A DNA stretch of 6,230 nucleotides from Balneolales bacterium (GCA_007116685.1 SKIC01000289.1:1-6230); one strand, 5' to 3'; shown: positions 1-5,895, counted from the stretch's first letter. The notes: generated by a model not told the origin, from the sequence alone. Made by a program: numbers and translations.

Positions 1-316
1 CCATCCATTCGTAGAATATGCTATTCTGCATCGATTTGATTCAAGCACAGAAGATGCATCCATTAGTATCTCTATCTACCCGGAACATGATAATGCTATC
101 AAAGTCATTGTAGACGACAATGGTATTGGCTACAAAAAAGCTCTAGAAATCAAGCCGTAAAAAGACGGGCATCAATCTCTGGCAAGACAGCTGCTTCGAA
201 GACGTCTTGAATTTCTTAGTTTGGAAAAATGCGTGCCATATATGATTGAATATGAGGATAAATCTGAGAGCGGTAAAGAAACAGGCACAAAAGTGACTTT
301 GATTGTACCTGCTTAA
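1..316 (+). pseudogene. C-terminal remnant of a LytS/YehU-type sensor histidine kinase, interrupted by an in-frame stop
   Basis: Read from base 2, the frame gives HPFVEYAILHRF, then a DDNGIG motif (bases 113-130) followed by KKALEIKP, and meets TAA at 158-160. The same frame continues without another stop to TAA at 314-316, giving HQSLARQLL...RRLEFL and ending GTKVTLIVPA. This is the order seen in the ATPase domain of LytS/YehU-class kinases: N-box (PFVENAIxHG), G1 box (DNGIG), the HQSLA...ERLxxL region, and a GTxVxLxIP end. LytS-class kinases are membrane sensors that usually phosphorylate a LytTR response regulator. Besides the stop, the N-box Asn that coordinates Mg-ATP is Tyr (EYA for ENA) and the following Gly is Arg (HRF for HGF). 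The substitutions and the stop together point to decay rather than a sequencing slip. The 5' part lies outside the window, and no response regulator follows. Confidence 0.75.
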
Positions 317-325
317 TTTTCTGAG

Positions 326-394
326 TTAATCCAATTCTGAAGAATGATTTCTCTCGCTATTAATTCGTGGTTATTCCTTCACTTATTGGATTAA
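326..394. repeat. Long imperfect inverted repeat downstream of the kinase remnant
   Basis: TTAATCCAAT at 326-335 is perfectly complementary to ATTGGATTAA at 385-394. Inside it, TGAAG (338-342) pairs with CTTCA (377-381), and after a one-base bulge AAT (343-345) pairs with ATT (373-375). An alternative fold pairs GGTTATT (369-375) with AATAACC (393-399). No T-run follows, so it is not a standard terminator. It could be an RNA 3'-end structure of the kinase transcript or a DNA site. The pairing is seen directly; the role is unknown. Confidence 0.5.
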
Positions 395-418
395 TAACCT
401 CAATTCTACTCACCAATT

Positions 419-448
419 TCCGTTCACCCTCCCAGAACTACCGTTTAT
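419..448 (+). promoter_or_regulatory. LytTR-type regulator binding site (direct repeat), site A
   Basis: Half-sites TCCGTTCAC (419-427) and ACCGTTTAT (440-448) are separated by 12 bases, giving a 21-base repeat period of two helical turns. This fits the general LytTR target (two copies of [TA][AC][CA]GTTN[AG][TG] spaced by about 12-13 bases), with one terminal base off in the first half. The spacing equals that of E. coli BtsR sites (ACCxCTxA-N13-ACCxCTxA). It matches site B at 1566-1595 at 23 of 30 positions, including 9 of 12 spacer bases. A LytS-class kinase remnant ends 103 bases upstream. The next protein gene is more than 300 bases away, beyond two terminators. Confidence 0.6.
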
Positions 449-575
449 ACAAAAATAAGTACCACTCATCAGTTTGGTGAAATCCATATTGGTAAATCGT
501 ATTACCTTTTGTTCAACTCTTACAGAGACAGACAATACTGAGTAAGTCGGCAGGCTCATCACTGCCGGCTTTTTC
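449..575 (+). ncRNA. Candidate small RNA between LytTR-type site A and a terminator
   Basis: A regulator-type direct repeat lies immediately upstream and a rho-independent terminator closes the segment, with no ATG-initiated reading frame between. A promoter near 450-475 would yield a transcript of roughly 100 bases. Possible internal pairings are TCATC (466-470) with GGTGA (476-480), and CTTAC (519-523) with GTAAG (542-546); the latter would compete with the base of the terminator stem. A TTG- or GTG-initiated frame from 474 or 477 ends at TAA 543-545, just before the terminator, so a tiny peptide cannot be excluded. No known RNA family was recognised, and the promoter and 5' end are not defined. 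Confidence 0.25.
544..574 (+). terminator. Rho-independent terminator 1
   Basis: AAGTCGGCAG (544-553) pairs with CTGCCGGCTT (562-571), with one T-G wobble and an 8-base loop (554-561). The final pairs overlap a T-run at 570-574. The GC-rich core CGGCAG/CTGCCG is perfect. It points along the + strand and closes the segment that begins at LytTR-type site A, not a recognisable protein gene. Confidence 0.75.
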
Positions 576-630
576 TTCACATTCATAGAAATTTAATCGA
601 CCAACATAACTTTCATCAGGAGAAATTTTT

Positions 631-667
631 GCCCGGTAGCCGTGATGGTCTATCGGGCTTTTTTTTT
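631..667 (+). terminator. Rho-independent terminator 2, in tandem with terminator 1
   Basis: GCCCGGTA (631-638) pairs with TATCGGGC (651-658), with one G-T wobble, and is followed by nine T residues (659-667). The 12-base loop can form a small inner stem, GCC (639-641) with GGT (647-649). This is the strongest terminator in the intergenic region and isolates the transglycosylase gene from upstream transcription. No gene lies between it and terminator 1. Confidence 0.8.
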
Positions 668-762
668 GAGAATATGCCTATTATCAGATTCTGAGCATGA
701 TTTTAAGATAATTTTAGATTATACTACAAATATCATCTACAAATTTATTTCTCCAGATTTTT

Positions 763-1524
763 ATGATTTCAAAACTTGTTTTGTCCTTCATTCTCTTCTT
801 GCTCATACATATCAATACCTTAGGCAAAGAGAACCCGCAGATTCCTGCTACTATTGTTCCTTTGGTGGAATATATTGAAGGCAGAGGCATTGAAATTCGT
901 ACGCTTCTTGAAGACCCCCGCTTTGAACTTTACGGAAATATTGCCACCAGATTCAGAAATGCCGCTGAGATTCGGATTGACAATCTGGAGGATTATAAAA
1001 GGAGAATAAATTATCAGGGCAAATTGGATGGAATTAAGCCCTTCATGGAAACTTATGCTGAAGCATTAGAAAAAGCCGAAGCGGAATACGATATTCCTAA
1101 ATATGTGATTGCCGCTATAATTGGAATTGAGTCTGATTTTGGTCGTGTTACCGGTCGCTATAACCCATTCAATGTATACCTGTCAATGTTTGACGAAGGT
1201 TACCGCGCTCCTTTTGCACAAGCACAATTAGAAGAATTATTGATTTTTGCCAATCGTAATAATCTGGATGTTTTTGAGCTCAACTCCAGTTATGCTGGTG
1301 CAATGGCCTATGCACAGTTTATCCCCTATTCCCTGAACAGATGGTTTGTGGGAAGCGAGCTTTTCGATATGGAAAACAACATTTATTCCGTTGCCAACTA
1401 TCTGGCTCATTTCAAAAGAAGAAGCGGCAGTGTAGAGCAAGCCGTTTTCCGATACAATCCAAGTAGATTATACAGAGATGCAGTTATGAGTTTGGCTACA
1501 GACGCTGAAAAATTGTTTCAATAG
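763..1524 (+). CDS. MltB-type lytic murein transglycosylase (SLT_2 / GH103 family)
   Basis: This 253-residue exported enzyme should cleave the MurNAc-GlcNAc bond of peptidoglycan in the periplasm, leaving 1,6-anhydro-MurNAc ends. Residues 1-21 form a signal peptide with a hydrophobic core (LVLSFILFLLI) and no lipobox Cys, so a soluble periplasmic form is likelier than a lipoprotein, unlike E. coli MltB. The catalytic Glu is E123 in IIGIESDFGRVTG (119-131), which fits the family IIGVET.WG motif. SSYAGAMAYAQF (175-186) matches the substrate-cleft S.AGAMGYGQF motif, with S176 and Q185 nine residues apart as in E. coli MltB. NNIYSVANYLAHF (205-217) and RYNPSRLYRDAV (230-241) match later conserved segments. 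It is shorter than E. coli MltB (about 360 residues) but keeps the core. No Shine-Dalgarno sequence is visible, and this ATG places the signal peptide correctly. Terminator 2 lies 95 bases upstream; no clear terminator follows. Confidence 0.88.
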   Translation: MISKLVLSFILFLLIHINTLGKENPQIPATIVPLVEYIEGRGIEIRTLLEDPRFELYGNIATRFRNAAEIRIDNLEDYKRRINYQGKLDGIKPFMETYAEALEKAEAEYDIPKYVIAAIIGIESDFGRVTGRYNPFNVYLSMFDEGYRAPFAQAQLEELLIFANRNNLDVFELNSSYAGAMAYAQFIPYSLNRWFVGSELFDMENNIYSVANYLAHFKRRSGSVEQAVFRYNPSRLYRDAVMSLATDAEKLFQ

Positions 1525-1565
1525 GTTTAAATGTATCTGCTAAAAACCATTCACAAGAAAAAACG

Positions 1566-1595
1566 ACCGTTCATCCACCGATAACTACCGTTCAC
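1566..1595 (+). promoter_or_regulatory. LytTR-type regulator binding site (direct repeat), site B
   Basis: Half-sites ACCGTTCAT (1566-1574) and ACCGTTCAC (1587-1595) are 21 bases apart start to start and nearly perfect copies of each other. Half-site 1 fits the LytTR consensus [TA][AC][CA]GTTN[AG][TG] at all positions and half-site 2 at 8 of 9. The site begins 41 bases after the transglycosylase stop and about 130 bases before the start of the large surface-protein gene, so it is placed to activate the latter. Downstream promoter words are weak: TACGAAC (1604-1610) or TAATTTG (1629-1635, one base short of the Bacteroidota TAnnTTTG element). Confidence 0.65.
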
Positions 1596-1662
1596 ACTTT
1601 TCATACGAACAAAAAGACTACTTACGGGTAATTTGAGATATCTATCGGGCAATTATGCCTAT

Positions 1663-1681
1663 GAGCTTAATAATTAAGCTC
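1663..1681. repeat. Perfect hairpin in the leader of the surface-protein gene
   Basis: GAGCTTAA (1663-1670) and TTAAGCTC (1674-1681) form a perfect 8-base-pair inverted repeat around a 3-base TAA loop. It sits 42 bases before the ATG at 1724 and has no T-run, so it is not a terminator. It could stabilise the mRNA 5' end, affect translation, or be a dyad operator. Confidence 0.55.
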
Positions 1682-1723
1682 GCTCAAATTCAGGGTAATA
1701 ACCGCAATTATAAGTCTTTACGC

Positions 1724-4700
1724 ATGAAAATAAATACAACTATAGCCATTATCCTTAGCCTGCTTTTAACAAGCAATGGACTATTGGCTCAAAGTTTTGA
1801 CACCTCAAAACTTACCGAAGATACAGACATTTCTCAGTTCTCATTTTTTCCAGAGATTGGGAAAGAAAATGACAATCAAGCATCCTTCTTGCGAAATATC
1901 GTACTTGAAGATGATGTTTTTGTTTACAGTCCACACGATACATGGATATTAAGTGATAATCCGAATCCACAATTCAATTTTAATATCTTCGAAGCCGGTG
2001 TGCCCGGAGGCGATATTAATGGGGATGGATTAGGTAGTATCGTTATCAGTGTTGATAATGTTCCAGACGACAGAGTTACAGGTGAAGTTGTTCGTACATC
2101 CAAAACAGCCATTTTTTATGGTGATAACAGAACAAGCACACCAGATGAGTTCTATTACAAAAGAATGTATCCTATCGGGGATTTCGACGGTGATGGATAC
2201 GATGACATGTTGGTTCACAATGGAAACAATATATACAGTATCTGGTACGGGTCTGCAAATGGCTTAGTTGAAGGTAATCATACTGTTTACCTTGAGATAG
2301 ATAACTTTACATCTGTTCTCGGTTTTCACGATATAACAGGCAATGGCAAATCTGATATTTTTATCGCCAACACACGATTTGCTTACAGTTTTATACTATT
2401 AGAGGGTAGAGACCGAGTAAATGCTTTGCAAAGCTTTAATTTACCTTTTCAACATATCGCAAACCCAAACACAGCAGTTTATGCTTTGGGAGATATAACC
2501 GGGGATGGAAAATCAGAGATTATAACTGCATTTAACTCCACTAGTCAAGAGAATATAATCCACATCATTAGACATACAATAAATGGATTTGAAGTAGTTC
2601 AATCTATGAATAACGCTTTCTCTGTTTTCCCGCAACAAATGAGACTTGCTACAGGTGATATCAATAATGATGGTAATACCGAAATCATGTTGATGGAGAG
2701 TTTTCCTAGTATACTTGGCTCCCTTTCTATCTTACGAAAGTCTAGTACTACCGGATTGATGCAGGATCCTGAGGTTTTCTCTTCTATGGCAGTGCCCGTT
2801 GGTGATTTAAATGGTAATGGCAGAATCGACTTCATCAAAAGAGAATCTGATACTTCTGCTAAAATGACCATCGCCTTTGGACCTGCTGATTTGGATGATG
2901 GCCTCAATAATGATGAAGTGCTTGAATACGAGAACTGGAATTTTGGTGGATTGAGACCAGGAATGTACTACGGCGATTTATCCGGTGATGGAAAAGATAA
3001 CTTCCCTATTTCTCAATTACTAAACACACCACAAGAAATCAATTACTACAGAGACTATCTAGTACTTGATAGTAACGACGAGTTTATTTTCGAATCTGTA
3101 TTATTTCCGTTTGAAGATTTCTTCGCCGGTACCCCGACTGTTACTGCAAATGCCGGTGATATGAATGGAAATGGCTACGACGATATGGCCATTTTTAATG
3201 GTTCTTTTGGTACACTAAAAATTTATTTCGGTGGGCCGGATTTTGGACTAAATGTTCATACCGTGAATACTCCATCAAATTTTACAGCTTTGAGTATTAC
3301 TTCCGGAGACTTTACCGGAAATGGTTTCAGCGATATTCTGCTTGGAAGTAATAATGGTGCCTCTGCAATCTTAATCAAAGGGGGAACTACCATCTCAACA
3401 ACTCCTGATCAAACTTTCCTGCCGGGTGATCATATTGCCGGTAGAACTGCTGGTTATTTTTTCCCGCGTAATATTGGAGATATTAATGGTAATGGTGCCG
3501 ATGACTTTACACTATCTTCATTACTAATTAATGATGCCAACCGAAACGAAGTCTATATTTTCTTTGGCGGTACTACTATTTCAAGTACACCTAATCTAGT
3601 ATTAACACCTGCTCCGGATGCGCAATCTCTTGTTTTTGCAGGCTTCTCAGCGGCAGCACTTGGCGACATCAATGGTAACGGATTTAATGATTTTGCCATT
3701 GGTGTTCATTCCCTTGGAAGAGGTGAAGTTCAAATCTACTACGGTAATGCTACCGCAAGCTTCTCTACTCCAGATGTTATTCTGAGACCAAGCCAAAATA
3801 CTCAGAATGTTTCAGGTTTTGGAATCCAATTAGCTGCAGCTGATTTCACCGGAAATAATCATACTGACCTTGCAGTTTTAAACTCGACAAATTCAGATGG
3901 AAATGTTATTCAGGTGTATGAAGGCGGCCGGAATTTCTTGCATGTTATTGATTTGAAAATTCCAGCTAGCTTTGGTATTGGGCCAATAACTCAAGGCTTA
4001 GATTATATTCAATTTTTGGGTGATCTTTCTGTAAACCTGGAAGTTGTAAATGATTATTCAAATAGTGGTTATAAAGACCTAATGGTTAACTCCAGAACAA
4101 CGCATGCCGTTGCTTTCAGAGGTGTTGATATGGCCAACGGGTACTACACGCCATCTAAATTTTTCAAAGCGACTAACCCTTTTGTAAAATTAGGATTTTG
4201 GGGTTATGGCGTTGGCGATTTCTATGGTGATGGTTCACAAGTTGCGGCGATGCTTCAAGCTCAGGACAATCAGGACAATGCCATCAGTTCCAGACTATTA
4301 TTCTATCGCATGAGTCCTGCAATCGAATTACTTGCCGTAAATGATGTACCAAATGACCAAGGCTATTGGGTAACTGTAGAAGCTGGTGGATGGATGCTTG
4401 AGCAGCAAACCGTTGGCTCTCAATCTTTCGATAGCTGGAGCGTTTGGATGAACGGTCCCAGCGGTTGGGAAAGCAGAGCAACCATCAACTATATGGACAA
4501 TGCTGCTTCTCGTGTTGATGTTCGCCTCCCCTCTACCCTACCTACCGGAGAAACTCCTGATTCAAGTTCTCCACATGTGTACGAAATTATGATTACAGCA
4601 CACAGCAATGGCAAAGTAGTTGCTACATCCGATGTTTTGGAAGCATATGCTTTAGACAATATCGCTCCTGCTCAATTAACAGGATTTGATGCTGAAGCTG

Positions 4701-5239
4701 ATAATGATGGAATTCAATTCTCCTGGAATGCCAGCAACGCACATGACCTTGCCCAGTATTTAGTTTGGGAAATTGATGAAGACGGACTTATCGCCAATAA
4801 TGGTGTTCCTATCCTCGTAACCAATCAGACCTCTGCTACATTTACTGATATTGCTAGCCTTAGCTATGATAGATTTGCAGTTAGCGCTATCGATGTTCAC
4901 AATAATATTAGCGAAAAGTCTGAAATCAAAACTGCCAGCGTTATCAGTTCAACTGAGGATATGAGTGGTTTGCCACAAGTATTTGAGCTGGGTCAAAACT
5001 ATCCGAATCCGTTTAACCCTACTACACAAATCAGATATGCTTTGCCACAACAATCAAACGTACAAATATCTGTGTACACGGTTACAGGACAAAGAGTAAT
5101 GACCTTGGTTAGCGAAAATCAGTCAGCCGGATGGTATTCGGTACCTTTTGACGGTTCAAACCTCTCTAGTGGTGTGTATTTATACAGATTGCAAACCGAA
5201 TCTTTCACAGAAACACGTAAAATGTTGCTCGTGAAATAA
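1724..5239 (+). CDS. T9SS-exported FG-GAP/VCBS beta-propeller surface protein with Fn3-like domains
   Basis: This 1171-residue protein is exported by Sec and then by the type IX system. The start at 1724 is chosen because MKINTTIAIILSLLLTSNGLLAQ is a clean signal peptide; the in-frame ATG at 1655 would bury it behind 23 residues and run through a leader hairpin. Residues 96-843 carry 14 Asp-rich calcium loops of the GDxNGDGxxD type at 49-70 residue intervals. Many are followed by YFGG- or STPD-type strands, as in FG-GAP (integrin-alpha-like) propeller blades, so two seven-bladed propellers are likely. Residues 864-975 (VNDVPNDQG...) and 978-1073 (DNIAPAQLTGF...) look like Fn3-type domains. 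Residues 1084-1171 are a type A T9SS sorting domain, so the product is probably cell-surface attached or released. The ligand is unknown; adhesion or glycan binding is inference. LytTR-type site B lies upstream and a strong terminator follows. Confidence 0.88.
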   Translation: MKINTTIAIILSLLLTSNGLLAQSFDTSKLTEDTDISQFSFFPEIGKENDNQASFLRNIVLEDDVFVYSPHDTWILSDNPNPQFNFNIFEAGVPGGDINGDGLGSIVISVDNVPDDRVTGEVVRTSKTAIFYGDNRTSTPDEFYYKRMYPIGDFDGDGYDDMLVHNGNNIYSIWYGSANGLVEGNHTVYLEIDNFTSVLGFHDITGNGKSDIFIANTRFAYSFILLEGRDRVNALQSFNLPFQHIANPNTAVYALGDITGDGKSEIITAFNSTSQENIIHIIRHTINGFEVVQSMNNAFSVFPQQMRLATGDINNDGNTEIMLMESFPSILGSLSILRKSSTTGLMQDPEVFSSMAVPVGDLNGNGRIDFIKRESDTSAKMTIAFGPADLDDGLNNDEVLEYENWNFGGLRPGMYYGDLSGDGKDNFPISQLLNTPQEINYYRDYLVLDSNDEFIFESVLFPFEDFFAGTPTVTANAGDMNGNGYDDMAIFNGSFGTLKIYFGGPDFGLNVHTVNTPSNFTALSITSGDFTGNGFSDILLGSNNGASAILIKGGTTISTTPDQTFLPGDHIAGRTAGYFFPRNIGDINGNGADDFTLSSLLINDANRNEVYIFFGGTTISSTPNLVLTPAPDAQSLVFAGFSAAALGDINGNGFNDFAIGVHSLGRGEVQIYYGNATASFSTPDVILRPSQNTQNVSGFGIQLAAADFTGNNHTDLAVLNSTNSDGNVIQVYEGGRNFLHVIDLKIPASFGIGPITQGLDYIQFLGDLSVNLEVVNDYSNSGYKDLMVNSRTTHAVAFRGVDMANGYYTPSKFFKATNPFVKLGFWGYGVGDFYGDGSQVAAMLQAQDNQDNAISSRLLFYRMSPAIELLAVNDVPNDQGYWVTVEAGGWMLEQQTVGSQSFDSWSVWMNGPSGWESRATINYMDNAASRVDVRLPSTLPTGETPDSSSPHVYEIMITAHSNGKVVATSDVLEAYALDNIAPAQLTGFDAEADNDGIQFSWNASNAHDLAQYLVWEIDEDGLIANNGVPILVTNQTSATFTDIASLSYDRFAVSAIDVHNNISEKSEIKTASVISSTEDMSGLPQVFELGQNYPNPFNPTTQIRYALPQQSNVQISVYTVTGQRVMTLVSENQSAGWYSVPFDGSNLSSGVYLYRLQTESFTETRKMLLVK
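2009..4252 (+). repeat. Fourteen FG-GAP/VCBS calcium-loop repeats within the surface-protein gene
   Basis: Asp-rich loops begin at residues 96, 152, 202, 256, 311, 360, 417, 478, 528, 585, 647, 706, 776 and 831, numbered from the ATG at 1724. Typical examples are GDFDGDGYDDMLV, GDINGNGADDF and GDMNGNGYDDM. Loops 12-14 are degenerate (ADFTGNNHTD, NDYSNSGYKD, GDFYGDGSQ), and the first lacks the last Asp (GDINGDGLGS). At DNA level the GATxTxAATGGxxATGG core recurs with third-base variation, so the copies are old rather than recent duplications. Confidence 0.85.
4973..5236 (+). other. T9SS type A C-terminal sorting domain
   Basis: Residues 1084-1171 of the surface protein start PQVFELGQNYPNPFNPTT, continue through VQISVYTVTGQRV and end SSGVYLYRLQ...TRKMLLVK. 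These are the three conserved blocks of the type A sorting domain. In characterised Bacteroidota this domain directs passage through the outer-membrane T9SS pore and is usually removed by the sortase-like PorU as the protein is attached to the surface. Confidence 0.93.
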
Positions 5240-5242
5240 ATC

Positions 5243-5273
5243 TTTGCATCTTTCACACCTAATTGTACTTTTA
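5243..5273 (+). promoter_or_regulatory. Possible Bacteroidota-type promoter for the lipoprotein gene
   Basis: TTTG (5243-5246) and TACTTTTA (5266-5273) are 19 bases apart. This resembles the Bacteroidota sigma-factor pattern TTTG-N19-TAnnTTTG with one mismatch. Transcription would start near 5280, inside the upstream gene's terminator hairpin, so the new transcript would lack the left arm. In an AT-rich intergenic stretch this could be chance. Confidence 0.25.
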
Positions 5274-5309
5274 GCCTCTGAGTCGAATTTTCGGCCAGAG
5301 GCTTTTTTT
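5273..5309 (+). terminator. Rho-independent terminator of the surface-protein gene
   Basis: AGCCTCTG (5273-5280) pairs perfectly with CAGAGGCT (5296-5303) across a 15-base loop, and seven T residues follow (5303-5309). The loop can form a small inner stem, CGA (5284-5286) with TCG (5291-5293). It begins 33 bases after the surface-protein stop and its T-run ends only 13 bases before the lipoprotein start codon. Confidence 0.88.
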
Positions 5310-5322
5310 ATGAAATGATATT

Positions 5323-5895
5323 ATGCGATATACTTCTTTCTTTTTCCTAATCTTATTATTGATTTCCTGTGGTTCTGAGCAAAATGTGAATCAGGACTTC
5401 TTCGATAAATTGTCCCAACATTGCGGAAATGCCTATCAGGGAGCTTTGGCATTTCAGGCACCGGGTTTTGATTTGCTGAATGGCGAAGAATTACTCATCG
5501 CTCACTTTAGAGAATGCGATGAAACCACACTCAAAATTCCATTCCACATCGAAAAAGAAGACGGAGACTGGGATCGCTCAAGAACGTGGATTCTAACCAA
5601 TCACGGCAACAGACTCGAATTGCGCCATGACCACCGTTTAGCAGATGGTACAGATGATGATTTCACCATGTACGGTGGATTCTCATACGGTGAAAACAAA
5701 GCAAATATGCATCAGTTTCAATCTGTAGAAAGATCGGAAGAAACAGGAGAATACAGAGGATGGCGATTGGAGATTTACCCCGGAGAGCGCTATGTATATG
5801 GCACTGTGCGCGATACAAACTGGACATGGCGCATTGAATTTGACCTTAGCAAGCCTTTGGATGAAGTCCCTCCTGCACCCTGGGGGCATGAATAA
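5323..5895 (+). CDS. Lipoprotein of unknown function (conserved in Bacteroidota-type genomes)
   Basis: This is a 190-residue exported lipoprotein. The N-terminus MRYTSFFFLILLLISC has a lipobox (L13-I14-S15-C16), so C16 should be lipidated after signal peptidase II cleavage. The mature part is polar and probably beta-rich. Striking conserved-looking segments are DRSRTWILT (84-92), LRHDHRLADGTDDD (100-113), MYGG (116-119), IYPGERYVYG (151-160) and FDLSKPL...PPAPWG (173-188). I recall similar DRSRTW...RHDHR...DGT sequences among uncharacterised secreted proteins of this group, without a known function. C34 and C65 could form a disulfide. The His/Asp cluster at 101-113 could bind metal or catalyse, which is speculation. 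The ATG at 5323 is the only start that keeps the signal peptide; ATG 5310 reads M-K-stop. No Shine-Dalgarno sequence is visible. It is separated from the surface-protein gene by a terminator. Confidence 0.8.
   Translation: MRYTSFFFLILLLISCGSEQNVNQDFFDKLSQHCGNAYQGALAFQAPGFDLLNGEELLIAHFRECDETTLKIPFHIEKEDGDWDRSRTWILTNHGNRLELRHDHRLADGTDDDFTMYGGFSYGENKANMHQFQSVERSEETGEYRGWRLEIYPGERYVYGTVRDTNWTWRIEFDLSKPLDEVPPAPWGHE

Larger units (their letters stand above)
317..762. other. 446-base gene-poor intergenic region with regulatory signals
   Basis: No convincing protein gene was found on either strand. The stretch holds a long inverted repeat (326-394), a LytTR-type direct repeat (419-448) and two rho-independent terminators on the + strand (544-574, 631-667). 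Bases 668-762 form an AT-rich leader for the transglycosylase gene. That leader has weak promoter-like words, TAATTTTA (709-716, one base off the Bacteroidota TAnnTTTG element) and TATACT (720-725), neither with a clear upstream partner. The apparent reading frame starting at 642 begins inside the second terminator and overlaps the transglycosylase gene, so it is not a gene. Confidence 0.6.

Noticed and set aside
158..160. In-frame TAA as a recoded (read-through) codon rather than a broken gene
   Set aside because: TAA is not a usual recoding signal in this group, no selenocysteine-type structure is evident, and conserved kinase residues are also lost, which favours decay.
474..545. Mini reading frame starting TTG or GTG, about 23 codons, ending at TAA 543-545
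   Set aside because: It has no ATG, no ribosome binding site and no recognisable product. An open stretch of this length is expected by chance, although its stop falls neatly before the terminator.
618..693. AGGAG followed by TTG at 629-631 and a 20-codon frame
   Set aside because: The frame runs straight through the second terminator and its T-run. The other genes here do not use Shine-Dalgarno sequences, so the match is probably chance.
642..878. 78-codon + strand reading frame before the transglycosylase
   Set aside because: It begins inside the loop of terminator 2, reads through its T-run as Phe codons, and overlaps the well-supported transglycosylase gene in another frame.
2599..2907. 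102-codon minus-strand reading frame inside the surface-protein gene
   Set aside because: It lies entirely within the strong + strand propeller gene, and its composition mirrors the antisense of the repeats; it has no family signature.
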